A DNA stretch of 64,000 nucleotides from Streptomyces sp. NBC_00576 (GTDB taxonomy: Bacteria > Actinomycetota > Actinomycetes > Streptomycetales > Streptomycetaceae): assembly GCF_036345175.1 (NCBI RefSeq), contig NZ_CP107780.1:6262001-6326000 (forward strand). Direction: 5' to 3'. Shown here piece after piece: positions 8,238 to 17,292 of the stretch; the first letter of the stretch is position 1, and every line of letters begins with the position of its first letter. Both the position numbers and the translations under genes were made by a program. Below the pieces are notes generated by a model. The model was not told the origin of the DNA. It did not search any database and was given only the letters and a program-made list of their open reading frames with translations.

Positions 8238-10008
8238 CATGCTGAACACGAACTCCGCCGCCGACGCGGTCCAGACCCCCGTGGGTGTCTGGACCGGTCT
8301 GGTGCGCCACGACGGTCAGACCGACCCCTACACCATCTCGTTCGCGCCGGACGGCACGATCGCGCTGCGTACCCCCGTCACGGTGGGCACCGGCACCTGG
8401 GCCGCCGGGCAGGAGGGGCGATTCACCTACGAACTCACCGAGACCTTCACCCCGGCGAGCGGCCACCAGGGCCACCTCCGGGCGCACGTCGAAGCCCACC
8501 TCGACGGGGACACGCACACAGGAGTCGGCACCGCCCGGATCTACACCCCCGACGGCGTGATGGTGCACTCCACCACGGCCGAGTCCGCCGGCGAACGAGT
8601 GGCTGACGAACCGGCCGCCTGGCACGACGTCGTGAGCCTGGGCGCGCCGATCCGCGGACGCACGCTCCACCGGGGCGACGACGGATTCGAGGAGGCGAGC
8701 TCCGGCTGGCTGCTCACCGTCGAGCACCGTCCTGCCGCCGTCGTGATCGCCGCCGACGCCGACGACGTGGCCGCCGCCGTCCGGTTCGCCGCTACGACGG
8801 ACCGGCCGGTCGCGGTGGAGTCGACCGGGCACGGCAAGTCGGTGCCCGCCGACGGCGCGGTGTTCGTCTCGACCAGGGAGCTGCGGGAACTGTCGGTCGA
8901 TCCGCGGGCTCGAACCGCCCGGATCGGCGCGGGGCTACGGTGGGGCGACGTGCTCGCCGCCGCCGCTGAGCACGGCCTCGCGCCGCTGTGCGGTTCCTCC
9001 GGCCAGGTCGGGGTGATGGGCTACCTGACCGGCGGCGGACTGCCGCTGACCTGCCGCACGTACGGCTTCGCCGCGGACCATGTCCGCTCCCTTGAGCTCG
9101 TCACGGCCGACGGCCGCGTCCGCACCATCTCGCCGACCCAGGAACCGGATCTGTTCTGGGCGGTACGGGGCGGCAACAGCAACTTCGGCGTGGTGACCAC
9201 GGCCGAGATCGACCTGGTGCCGCTGCGGACCGTCTACGGAGGCGAGCTCTACTACCCGGGTGAGGACCCCGCGCACGCTGCGCACGTGATGCGGTCCTAC
9301 CTGGCCTGGGCCAAGGATCAGCCGGACGAGATGTCGTCCTCGGTGACTCTGCTGCGGCTCCCGGACGTGCCACAGCTGCCCGAGGACTGGCGTGGCCGGT
9401 CGTTCGTGCAGGTGCACATCGTCTACACCGGCGACGAAGCGTCAGGCGCCCGGCTGGTGGAACCGTTGCGCGCGCTCACGCCCGAGAACGACACCTGCGC
9501 CGCGATGCCGTACGCGGAGATCACCGAGATGCACCACGACCCGAAGGGCCCGGTCAGGGTGCACTTCCGCAGCGCGCTGCTGTACGAGCTGGACGACGCG
9601 GCGGTCGAGACGCTGGTCTCGCTCATCGATCCGGCGGCGCCCGAAGGACCGTTCCCCGGCATCGAGTTGCGCCACCTCGGTGGCGCGCTGAGCCGGCCGC
9701 CCGCCCGTGCGCACGCGGTGGGCGCCCGGGACGCGGCGTTCCACCTGTGGCTGCGGATGCCGGCCCCGGCCGAGGAGGCGGGCGCGGTGCGCCGGGCCGC
9801 GGACGAGGTCATGGGACGGCTGCGGCCCTGGGACACCGGCGCGCTGCTGCCGGGTTTCCTGTACGACCACGACTCCGACCCCGAGCGGGTCCGGCGGGCC
9901 TACGCGGAGCCGGACTACCAGCGGCTGACCGCGCTGAAGGCCGCGTACGACCCGCACAACCTGTTCCGTGTCAACCACAACATCCCGCCCGTCCTCGACG
10001 GTGCGTGA
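8230..10008 (+). CDS. Berberine-bridge-type FAD oxidoreductase with extra N-terminal domain
   Basis: A 592-residue protein. Residues about 15-125 form an unfamiliar beta-rich domain (TPVGVWTGLVRHDGQTDPY...). From about 160 on it is a PCMH FAD-binding fold, with a His in the STGHGKS segment and a Cys in APLCGSSGQVG. Both positions resemble the two covalent FAD attachment sites of berberine-bridge enzymes, so bicovalent flavin is possible. The BBE C-terminal motif YDPHNLFRVNHNI is intact. Relatives oxidise alcohols or form rings in aromatic polyketide pathways. The start overlaps the transporter stop by 8 bases. Confidence 0.82.
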   Translation: MADMLNTNSAADAVQTPVGVWTGLVRHDGQTDPYTISFAPDGTIALRTPVTVGTGTWAAGQEGRFTYELTETFTPASGHQGHLRAHVEAHLDGDTHTGVGTARIYTPDGVMVHSTTAESAGERVADEPAAWHDVVSLGAPIRGRTLHRGDDGFEEASSGWLLTVEHRPAAVVIAADADDVAAAVRFAATTDRPVAVESTGHGKSVPADGAVFVSTRELRELSVDPRARTARIGAGLRWGDVLAAAAEHGLAPLCGSSGQVGVMGYLTGGGLPLTCRTYGFAADHVRSLELVTADGRVRTISPTQEPDLFWAVRGGNSNFGVVTTAEIDLVPLRTVYGGELYYPGEDPAHAAHVMRSYLAWAKDQPDEMSSSVTLLRLPDVPQLPEDWRGRSFVQVHIVYTGDEASGARLVEPLRALTPENDTCAAMPYAEITEMHHDPKGPVRVHFRSALLYELDDAAVETLVSLIDPAAPEGPFPGIELRHLGGALSRPPARAHAVGARDAAFHLWLRMPAPAEEAGAVRRAADEVMGRLRPWDTGALLPGFLYDHDSDPERVRRAYAEPDYQRLTALKAAYDPHNLFRVNHNIPPVLDGA

Positions 10009-10024
10009 AAGGGGAACGACCGGC

Positions 10025-11149
10025 ATGTCACTTTCGACAGAGACACAGGCGGCGCTGGCCGAGCTCGCCAAGCTGGCCGGGGCGCAGGCCGCGCAGGCCG
10101 ACGTCGAGCGCAGGGTGAGCCCGGAGGTCATCCGGGCGATGGTGGACGCCGGGTTCGCCCAGTGGCGGGTGCCGACCCGTTGGGGAGGGCCTGAGCGCAA
10201 CCACACGGACCTGACCGCCGTAGTGGCGAAGCTCGCAGAGGAGTGCCCCTCGACGGCGTGGCTCGCCAGCGTCGCCGCCTACTCCGCCCGGTACATCTGC
10301 TGTATGCCCGAGCAGGGCCAGGCCGACATCTGGGCGGACGGTCCCGACGTGATGGCGGCGATCGTCTTCAAGCCGATGGGTACAGCGGTCCCGGTGGAGG
10401 GCGGGTACCGGCTCTCCGGGTCCTGGACCTACGTCAGCGGCGTCGAGCACTTCGGCTGGGCGCTGTTGACCGGCCCCGCCCCCGGTCCGCAGTCCGGCGG
10501 GCAGCCGATGAGGCTCTTCGCGATACCGCGCGAGGACTACACCTACGAAGACACCTGGTCCTCCCTCGGCATGCGGGCCACCGGCAGCCACACGGTCGTC
10601 CTGGACGACGTGTTCGTGCCCGAGCACCGCACCTGCCTGCGCGAGGACGCGATGCGGGGCGTGATGGTGGGCCTGCCGGGCTACACCCAGCTGTCGAACC
10701 CCGCCGTGAGCGGGCTGATGTTCGTCGCTCCCGTACTGGGCGCCGCGCGTGCCGCACTCGCCATCGCGGAGCAGCTCGTGGCGGTCGCCCCGACGGGTCC
10801 CCGGGCTGCGGCCGGCCAGCCCTACCAGGTGGACTTCGCACGGGCCGCCGGCGAGATCGACGCGGCCCAGATGCTGCTGGAGCGGGCCGCCGCCGTCGCG
10901 GACGGTGCTGCCGTGCCGCCGGGGCTCGCGCTCCGCAACCGCAGGGACTGCGCGCTGGCGCTGGAGATGCTGGTCGGCGCGACCGATCGGCTGCTGAGGA
11001 TCGGCGGCACCAGGGCCCAGGAGGACGGGCACCCGCTGGGGCGGTACTGGCGGGACGTGCGCTCGGTCGCCAGCCACGCGGTCATGCAGTTCGAGCCCGC
11101 GGGGCTCGCCTACACCATGAATCTTCAGGGTCTCGTCGGGCCGTCCTAA
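10025..11149 (+). CDS. Two-component flavin-dependent hydroxylase (ActVA-ORF5-like, acyl-CoA dehydrogenase fold)
   Basis: A 374-residue protein of the group D monooxygenase type: N-terminal helical domain with VRRMVDAGFAQWRVPTRWGG-like sequence, a middle beta domain (GSWTYVSGVEHFGWALL) and a C-terminal four-helix domain. Such enzymes use reduced flavin supplied by a separate reductase. A matching flavin reductase is encoded at 12834 in the same unit, which supports this over a true acyl-CoA dehydrogenase. ATG at 10025 follows AAAGGGGAACG. The likely role is quinone-forming hydroxylation of the aromatic core. Confidence 0.8.
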   Translation: MSLSTETQAALAELAKLAGAQAAQADVERRVSPEVIRAMVDAGFAQWRVPTRWGGPERNHTDLTAVVAKLAEECPSTAWLASVAAYSARYICCMPEQGQADIWADGPDVMAAIVFKPMGTAVPVEGGYRLSGSWTYVSGVEHFGWALLTGPAPGPQSGGQPMRLFAIPREDYTYEDTWSSLGMRATGSHTVVLDDVFVPEHRTCLREDAMRGVMVGLPGYTQLSNPAVSGLMFVAPVLGAARAALAIAEQLVAVAPTGPRAAAGQPYQVDFARAAGEIDAAQMLLERAAAVADGAAVPPGLALRNRRDCALALEMLVGATDRLLRIGGTRAQEDGHPLGRYWRDVRSVASHAVMQFEPAGLAYTMNLQGLVGPS

Positions 11150-11159
11150 GGAGACAGTA

Positions 11160-11990
11160 ATGATCTTGGTAACCGGAGCCACCGGGACCGTCGGCAGGCC
11201 GCTCGTGGACGAGCTGCTCGCGGCCGGCCGAAAGGTACGGGCTCTCAGCCGCGCCCCGGCCAGGGCTGGCCTGCCCGCCGAGGTCGAGGTGGCCGCCACC
11301 GCCGATCTGCCCCTGGACGGCATCACCTCGGTGTTCTTCGTCATGAATGCCTTCCCCGGGGGCTCCGCGGAGCCGATCGCCCGGATGAAGGCGGCAGGGG
11401 TCCGCCGCATCGTCGCCCTGTCGTCCTACTCGGTCCTCGACGACGACCCCAAGAATATGATCGGCGTGAAGCACCGGGATCTGGAGCGTCAGATCGAGGA
11501 GACCGGTGTGGAATGGACGTTCCTGCGGCCCGCCGGAGGGTTCGCGGCGACCGCCCTGGAGTGGGCCGAGCAGATCAGGACCGACGGCGTCGCTCGTTTC
11601 CCCTTCGGGGACGCGTGGACTGCCCCCGTTCATGAGCGCGACATCGCGGCGGTGGCCGCCCGCGCCCTGCTGACCGACGAACTTGCGGGCGACACACCAC
11701 TGTTCAGCGGGCCGGAGTCGCTCAGCTACGCCGACCGGGCACGGATCATCGGCGAAGTGACAGGCGAGCCGGTCCGCTTCGCGGAACTCAGCCACGACGA
11801 GGCGCGGCAGGAGTGGCTCCGGGCCGGAGTCCCCCCGCACGCCGTGGAGGCGCGGCTGAAAATGTTCGCCAAGATGGTCGGCCGCCCGCACGAGATCTCG
11901 CCGGTCGACCCCTTCCTGGGCAGGCCCGGGCTGACCTTCGCCCAATGGGTGGCCGACCACACCAACACATTCCGAAAGGTGACGTCATGA
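11160..11990 (+). CDS. NmrA-like NAD(P)-dependent reductase (paralogue 1)
   Basis: A 276-residue atypical short-chain dehydrogenase: MILVTGATGTVGRPLVDELL (NAD(P)-binding GxxGxxG), IVALSSYSV in the active-site strand region, and the C-terminal FAQWVADH motif shared by three paralogues here. The catalytic Tyr-x3-Lys of classical SDRs is not evident, as is usual for NmrA/HSCARG-like proteins. A GGAGACAGTA ribosome site lies just before the start. Its 3' end overlaps the next paralogue by 4 bases. Confidence 0.8.
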   Translation: MILVTGATGTVGRPLVDELLAAGRKVRALSRAPARAGLPAEVEVAATADLPLDGITSVFFVMNAFPGGSAEPIARMKAAGVRRIVALSSYSVLDDDPKNMIGVKHRDLERQIEETGVEWTFLRPAGGFAATALEWAEQIRTDGVARFPFGDAWTAPVHERDIAAVAARALLTDELAGDTPLFSGPESLSYADRARIIGEVTGEPVRFAELSHDEARQEWLRAGVPPHAVEARLKMFAKMVGRPHEISPVDPFLGRPGLTFAQWVADHTNTFRKVTS

Positions 11991-12811
11991 TTCTGATATC
12001 CGGAGCCACGGGCAACGTTGGCGGCGAGCTGCTGCGGCAACTGCGTGCCGAGGGAGTCGCCGTCCGCGCGCTCACCCGGGACCCGGCGCGGGCCAGGTTC
12101 CAGGCCGACGTGGACGTCGCCGAGGGGGACTTCGGCACACCGCGGTCGCTGGCCACGGCCTTCGCCGGGGTGGAGTCCCTCTTCCTCATGATGTCCGGCA
12201 ACGAGACCGCCGTGCTCGAGGAGGCGGCCCGCGCCGGGGTGCGGCGGGTCGTGCTGCTGTCCACCATGGCCGTGGAGACCCGCCCGGACTCCTTCATCGG
12301 CAAGGTGCACCAGGAGGCCGAGAGCGCCGTGGAGAAGTCCGGCCTGGAGTGGACGTTCCTGCGTCCGGGCCAGTTCGCCTCCAACACCCGGTCCTGGGCA
12401 GCCCAGCTCGCGGTGGGCGACGTGGTCCGCACGCCGTACGGGCAGGTGGCCCTGCCCGCTGTCCACTCCGGTGACATCGCGGCTGTGGCCCGGACCGCGC
12501 TCACCCAGGACGGGCACGTCGGCGCGGCCTACGCGCTCACCGGCCCCGCGCCGATCACGCCCGTCGAGCAGGTGGCTGCGATCGGCGAGGCGATCGGCCG
12601 GCAGCTGCGGCACGAGGAGATCACTCCGGAGCGGGCCCAGGAGGCGATGGCCGCGCACATGCCGCCCCAGATCGTGGCCGCCACCCTGGAGTTCCTCGGC
12701 AGCCCCACCCTGACGGAGACCCAGGCCCTGCCCACCGTCGAAACGGTGACCGGGAAGCCGGCGAGGACGTTCGCGGAGTGGGCGCGCGACAACGCCGACG
12801 GTTTTCGCTGA
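11987..12811 (+). CDS. NmrA-like NAD(P)-dependent reductase (paralogue 2)
   Basis: A 274-residue paralogue of the preceding gene, joined to it by an ATGA overlap. It has MILISGATGNVGGELL, a strand LFLMMSGNE, SGLEWTFLRPGQFASNT and the terminal TFAEWARDNADGFR. The tandem pair suggests duplication and possibly a heteromer or two successive ketoreductions. The substrate is not deducible. Confidence 0.8.
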   Translation: MILISGATGNVGGELLRQLRAEGVAVRALTRDPARARFQADVDVAEGDFGTPRSLATAFAGVESLFLMMSGNETAVLEEAARAGVRRVVLLSTMAVETRPDSFIGKVHQEAESAVEKSGLEWTFLRPGQFASNTRSWAAQLAVGDVVRTPYGQVALPAVHSGDIAAVARTALTQDGHVGAAYALTGPAPITPVEQVAAIGEAIGRQLRHEEITPERAQEAMAAHMPPQIVAATLEFLGSPTLTETQALPTVETVTGKPARTFAEWARDNADGFR

Positions 12812-12833
12812 CACCCGGGAAAGGGATGCGACC

Positions 12834-13322
12834 GTGCTGACCCAGCGTAGTTTCCGCGACGTACTGGGATGTTTCAGCACCGGAGTGGTGCTGGTGACCG
12901 CGGAGTCGGACGGCGGGCCGGTCGGCATGGCGGTGAACTCCTTCACCTCTGTGTCACTCGATCCGCCTCTGATCGCGTTCTGCGCCGCGCTGACCTCGAC
13001 CACGTGGCCGGCCGTCCGGGCCACGGGCGGTTTCGCGGTCTCGATCCTCAGCGATACGCAGGAGGAGATCTGCCGGACCTTCTCGGCATCCGGCGCGGAC
13101 CGGTTCGCCGACCGGGACTGGGCCCGGACCCCCGCCGGGCGCCCCGTGACAGCGGACGGACTCGGCTGGCTGGACTGCCGGATCAGGACGGTTCAGGTCG
13201 CGGGGGACCACCACCTGGTGATCGCCGAAGCGGAGGACTGGTCCCTGGGAGCCGACGCGAGGCCGTTGATCTTCCAGGGCGGCCGCTTCGCCGGCCTGAG
13301 GGAGCGGTCACGTGCGGAATGA
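12834..13322 (+). CDS. NAD(P)H:flavin reductase (ActVB/HpaC-like)
   Basis: A 162-residue flavin_reduct-domain protein: FRDVLGCFSTGVVLVTAESDGGPVG, then MAVNSFTSVSLDPPLIAF, the usual FMN-binding signature. It should supply reduced flavin to the hydroxylase at 10025, as ActVB does for ActVA-ORF5. The start is GTG. It is embedded between NmrA paralogues 2 and 3 in one transcription unit. Confidence 0.88.
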   Translation: MLTQRSFRDVLGCFSTGVVLVTAESDGGPVGMAVNSFTSVSLDPPLIAFCAALTSTTWPAVRATGGFAVSILSDTQEEICRTFSASGADRFADRDWARTPAGRPVTADGLGWLDCRIRTVQVAGDHHLVIAEAEDWSLGADARPLIFQGGRFAGLRERSRAE

Positions 13323-13367
13323 CGTTGCCGAGGCTGATCCAGAGAGGTCGGAGATGGGGAGGGGTCC

Positions 13368-14207
13368 GTGTTTCTGGTGACCGGAGCGACCGGGAACGTC
13401 GGTCGTCATGTCGTTCGCCAACTGCTCGCCGCGGGCGAGTCGGTACGCGCGCTGACCCGTAGCCCGGAGAAAGCCCGCCTGCCGGCGGGGGCCGAGGTGG
13501 TCGGTGGCGACCTCACCCGGCCGGAGACGGCGGAGCCCGCGCTGGAGGGCGTCTCCGCGCTGTTCCTGTTCCCCTCGCCGGGCACGGGGGGTCCGATCCT
13601 CCGGGCCGCAAGGGAACGCGGGGTACGCCGGGTCGTCATGCTCTCGTCGTCGTCCGTCGAGTACACCACCGACGGCGCCGACAACGCGATCGTGGCGTAC
13701 CACAAGGAGATCGAGCACGAGGTCGAGACGTCCGGGCTGGAGTGGACTCTCGTCCGGCCCTGCGGTTTCGCCGTCAACACCCTGCAGTGGGCGCCGCAGA
13801 TCCGCGCCGGTGGTGTGGTGCGCGGGCCGTACGCGGAGGCCGAGATGGCGCTCATCGACGAGCGTGACATCGCGGACGTCGCCACCCGCATGCTGCGGAC
13901 GGACGGGCACGTGGGCGCGAAGTACGTGCTGACCGGGCCAGAGCCGCTCACCCAGACCGAGCAGGCCCGGCGGATCGGCGAGGCCATCGGACGTCCGGTG
14001 CGGTACGAGGAGGTGCCGCCGGCCGTCGCGCGCGAGCAGATGATCCGGAACCGGGTCCCGGCCGACCTCGCGGACATGACCCTCAGGTTCCAGGCGGGGC
14101 GCGCCGGTGTGCCGGCGGAGATCTCACCGACGGTCGAGGAGGTCACCGGCCGCCCCGCACGCACGTTTGACCAGTGGGCCGCCGATCACGCGGCCGACTT
14201 CCGGTAG
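13368..14207 (+). CDS. NmrA-like NAD(P)-dependent reductase (paralogue 3)
   Basis: A 279-residue third paralogue, GTG start behind GGGGAGGGG. It shows VTGATGNVGRHVVRQLL, SGLEWTLVRPCGFAVNTLQWAPQI and the end TFDQWAADHAADFR. Its sequence is closer to paralogue 2 (GHVGAKYVLTGPEPLTQTEQ versus GHVGAAYALTGPAPITPVEQ) than to paralogue 1. Followed by a 117-bp spacer with no obvious gene. Confidence 0.8.
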   Translation: MFLVTGATGNVGRHVVRQLLAAGESVRALTRSPEKARLPAGAEVVGGDLTRPETAEPALEGVSALFLFPSPGTGGPILRAARERGVRRVVMLSSSSVEYTTDGADNAIVAYHKEIEHEVETSGLEWTLVRPCGFAVNTLQWAPQIRAGGVVRGPYAEAEMALIDERDIADVATRMLRTDGHVGAKYVLTGPEPLTQTEQARRIGEAIGRPVRYEEVPPAVAREQMIRNRVPADLADMTLRFQAGRAGVPAEISPTVEEVTGRPARTFDQWAADHAADFR

Positions 14208-14324
14208 GGACGACGGGGGGCCGTCAGGGGCCGGCGGCCTCCCGCATGCCCCGAGACGACTGCCGTAGAGCCGTCGACGACATCGCCTGCATGCAGATGT
14301 ACGGCGGAACAAGAGAGGTGTTCT

Positions 14325-15893
14325 GTGGCGGATGTGATAGTCGCCGGTGCCGGCCCGACCGGGCTGATGCTCGCCTGCGAGCTGCGGCTCGCCGGGGTGG
14401 ACGTGTTGGTACTGGAACGGCTCGCGGAACGAAGCGGTGAATCACGGGCCGGCGGCCTGCACGCCCGGAGCGTGGAGCTCCTCGACCAGCGCGGGATCGC
14501 GGACCGGTTCCTCGCGGCCGGCAGGACGGGCCCGCTCGCACACTTCTCCTTCATACCTCTGGACATCGGGAACCTCCCGACGCGACATCCGTACGCGCTC
14601 GCCCTCCACCAGTCCCGGGTCGAGCAACTCCTGGAGGAACGTGCGATCGAGCTGGGCGTACGGCTGCGCCGGTCCGCCGAGGTCATCGGTCTGCGCCAGG
14701 ACGGGACCGGGATCGAGGTGGAGGTCGCCGGGGCCCAGGGCACCGAACTGCTGCGCGCCGGCTACCTGGTGGGCTGCGACGGCGGCCGCAGCGCCGTACG
14801 CAAACTGGCCGGCATCGGCTACCCCGGCACACCGGCCACCGTGACCGCACTGCTCGGCGACGTCAAGCTCACCGACCCGCCCCCCGGGATCGTCTTCGGC
14901 CCCGAGGGCCGCCGGGAGCACGGGTCCTTCATGATCTTCGACTCCGACCAGCCCGGCACGCACCGGGTGATCACCATGGAGTTCGACAAGGCCACGAGCC
15001 GAGACGCCCCGGTGACCCTGGAGATGCTCCGCGAGGCATGCGTCAGGATCGCCGGTACCGACTTCGGCATGCACAGCCCGCACTGGCTCAGCAGCTTCAG
15101 CGACGCCGCCCGGCAGGCCGACAGGTACCGCGAAGGACGGGTCCTGCTGGCCGGGGACGCCGCGCACATCCATTTCCCCTCCAGCGGACAGGGAATGAAC
15201 CTGGGGGTCCAGGACGCCGTCAACCTGGGCTGGAAGCTCGCCGCCGTCGTGCGTGGGCAGGCCTCCGAGGAGCTGCTCGACAGCTACCACGACGAACGGC
15301 ACCCGGCCGCCGAGCGCATGCTTGGCAGTACCCGCGCACAGACCGTCCTCTGGCGCCCGGACGCGCAGACCGAGGCGCTCCGCGAGGTGTTCGGCGCCCT
15401 TGTCCGGTTCGAGGACGCCAATCGGTATCTGGGCGGCGCCTGCACCCAGCTCGACGTCCACTACCCAGTGGGCGACGGGCATTCGGCTCTCGGCCGCCGG
15501 ATGCCCGACCTCGACATCAAGTCACCCTCGGGGCAGACACGCGTCTTCGAGCTGCTGCACACCGCACGACCCGTTCTGCTCGACCTCACCGGACGACCCG
15601 AGCTCCGCGCCGCCCTCGACGGCTGGACGGACCGGGTGGACCTCGTCGAGGCGGAGTGCCAGGACGATCACTGGACGTACCCGGTGATCGGCGACGTCCC
15701 GGCCCCCGCGGCCGTTCTGATCCGCCCCGACGGCCATGTCGCCTGGGTGGCGCCCACCGCCCCCGTCGGCTCGGCCACGCCGGGAACCGCCACCGCGGCC
15801 CTCAAGACCGCGCTCACCAGGTGGTTCGGCCCCGCACACGAACAAGGCCTGACATCGCCCACGTTGATCGGAGAATCGCATGTCCAAGGATGA
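14325..15893 (+). CDS. FAD-dependent aromatic monooxygenase (PHBH family)
   Basis: A 522-residue third hydroxylase paralogue: GAGPTGLMLACELRLAGVDVLVLERL at the start, GCDGGRSAVRKLAG in the middle, GDAAHIHFPSSGQGMNLG near residue 276. The C-terminus is longer than in the other two. GTG start with AGAGAGG upstream. Its last 14 bases overlap the methyltransferase gene, which argues for a shared mRNA. Confidence 0.92.
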   Translation: MADVIVAGAGPTGLMLACELRLAGVDVLVLERLAERSGESRAGGLHARSVELLDQRGIADRFLAAGRTGPLAHFSFIPLDIGNLPTRHPYALALHQSRVEQLLEERAIELGVRLRRSAEVIGLRQDGTGIEVEVAGAQGTELLRAGYLVGCDGGRSAVRKLAGIGYPGTPATVTALLGDVKLTDPPPGIVFGPEGRREHGSFMIFDSDQPGTHRVITMEFDKATSRDAPVTLEMLREACVRIAGTDFGMHSPHWLSSFSDAARQADRYREGRVLLAGDAAHIHFPSSGQGMNLGVQDAVNLGWKLAAVVRGQASEELLDSYHDERHPAAERMLGSTRAQTVLWRPDAQTEALREVFGALVRFEDANRYLGGACTQLDVHYPVGDGHSALGRRMPDLDIKSPSGQTRVFELLHTARPVLLDLTGRPELRAALDGWTDRVDLVEAECQDDHWTYPVIGDVPAPAAVLIRPDGHVAWVAPTAPVGSATPGTATAALKTALTRWFGPAHEQGLTSPTLIGESHVQG

Positions 15894-16938
15894 ACTGACG
15901 TCCCCCTCCGTGGTCGCTGAACTCCCCCCGGAGTTCGCCACGTTGATGCGGCTCGGTGACCTGGTTACCCCCATGGCGCTGCGGGTGGCCGCGAACCTGC
16001 GGCTGGTCGACCACATGCAGGACGGCGTCCAGGACCTCGAGTCGCTCGCGAAGGTGACCGATTCTCATCAGGAGACGCTGGGGAGGGTGGTCCGGCACCT
16101 GGTCGCCATCGATGTGCTGGCGGAGTCCACGCCGGGCAACTACGCGCCCACCGCCCTCGGCGAGTTGCTGGCCCACGGCCACCCGGTGTCCCAGGTGGGG
16201 TGGCTGGACCCGACGCACATGATCGGGCGGGCGGACCTCGCACTCGTTCACCTCTTCGACGCCGTCCGCGACGGCGGCTCCATCTACAGGAAGCGGTACG
16301 GCAAGGAATTCTGGGACGACGTCTCGGGTGACGCGGTCCTTGGCGCCACCTTCTACGACCTGATGGCTCACGGCCAGACGCGCATCTTCAGCGAGGCGGT
16401 GGAACGACACGACTGGACCGGTGTGCGTCACATCCTCGATGTGGGCGGTGCCGACGGCGACCTGATCGCCACCGTGCTGGGGAAGGAGCCCGGGATCAGC
16501 GCCACCCTGCTGGAACTCCCCGGCCCGGCGGCCAGGGCACGAGAGAAGTTCGAGGCAGCCGGGCTGGCCGGCAAGGTCGACGTGGTCGACGGCAGCTTCT
16601 TCGATCCGCTGCCGGTGACGTCCGACCTGATCACGGTGTCGTTCGTGCTGCACAACTGGTCGGACGACGACGCCGTGCGGATTCTGCGCAACTGTGTGGA
16701 GGCGCTGGAGCCGGGCGGCTCTCTGCTGCTCATCGAGTGCGCCGACCAGTCGCCTTCCAAGCCGGATCCGGGTTTCACGAGTGGCGACATCCGGATGATG
16801 GCCTACTTCGGGGGGCGCGAACGCACGTACGCCCAGTGGCAGGAGCTTGCGGCTGCCGCGGGTCTGAGGATCGACTCGGCGTCCGACGCCCTCGCCTACG
16901 GCGCACGCGTGCTCACCCTCGTGAAGGCGTCTGCCTGA
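15880..16938 (+). CDS. SAM-dependent O-methyltransferase
   Basis: A 352-residue small-molecule O-methyltransferase of the acetylserotonin/DnrK type: N-terminal dimerisation and winged-helix region (LVTPMALRVAANLRLVDHM), SAM motif ILDVGGADGDLI, and the HNWSDDDAVRILRNC motif in the active-site region. It probably methylates a phenol of the aglycone. It ends the upstream transcription unit; a hairpin follows 24 bp later. Confidence 0.9.
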   Translation: MSKDELTSPSVVAELPPEFATLMRLGDLVTPMALRVAANLRLVDHMQDGVQDLESLAKVTDSHQETLGRVVRHLVAIDVLAESTPGNYAPTALGELLAHGHPVSQVGWLDPTHMIGRADLALVHLFDAVRDGGSIYRKRYGKEFWDDVSGDAVLGATFYDLMAHGQTRIFSEAVERHDWTGVRHILDVGGADGDLIATVLGKEPGISATLLELPGPAARAREKFEAAGLAGKVDVVDGSFFDPLPVTSDLITVSFVLHNWSDDDAVRILRNCVEALEPGGSLLLIECADQSPSKPDPGFTSGDIRMMAYFGGRERTYAQWQELAAAAGLRIDSASDALAYGARVLTLVKASA

Positions 16939-16962
16939 CGGTCTCGTCGTACACCGCGGAAC

Positions 16963-16994
16963 GGGTCTGGTGGCCCGAGGGTTTCACCAGACCC
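16963..16994 (+). terminator. Terminator-like hairpin after the methyltransferase
   Basis: A perfect 10-bp inverted repeat (gggtctggtg / caccagaccc) with a 12-base loop, beginning 24 bp after the stop. There is no long T-run, which is common for actinomycete terminators. Its position before a new promoter supports the call. Confidence 0.6.
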
Positions 16995-17103
16995 CCATGG
17001 TCTCCTCTCTCTATGCTTGTATTCTCCGTTAATTCCAGGTTGCGCGGTGGATTAATAACCCCCCTGGCATCGGCATAGGGAGCTCGACGCTTTGGCTGAA
17101 TTT

Positions 17104-17154
17104 GATCGGGTGTTTCATCTCTCGTTTGACAGTGGAAAGGCTCGGGTGTAATAG
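17104..17154 (+). promoter_or_regulatory. Promoter with 45-bp conserved element (copy 1)
   Basis: TTGACA at 17126-17131 and TAATAG at 17149-17154, separated by 17 bp: a near-ideal vegetative sigma-factor promoter, unusual in Streptomyces. The 45 bp 17104-17148 align without gaps, at 35 of 45 positions, with 18478-18522 in front of the next operon. The best-matched block reads TTTGACAG-G-AAAG-CTCGGGTG. The surrounding spacer 16995-17292 holds no gene; it is relatively AT-rich for this genome. Confidence 0.65.
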
Positions 17155-17292
17155 CCCGGGCGGCTATGAGAAAAACCTGGCCGACTGCACTCGGAGATCG
17201 GTCTGACGCATATCCAGCACGTAGGTCACCTAACTTGCGGGGTCGGCCCTGGTGGTCGGATCGCGCACCGGCGGAGCGGAAGGGGAACCACT

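Noticed and set aside
10025..11149. Ordinary acyl-CoA dehydrogenase
   Set aside because: Context with a flavin reductase and the absence of a clear catalytic Glu favour a two-component hydroxylase.
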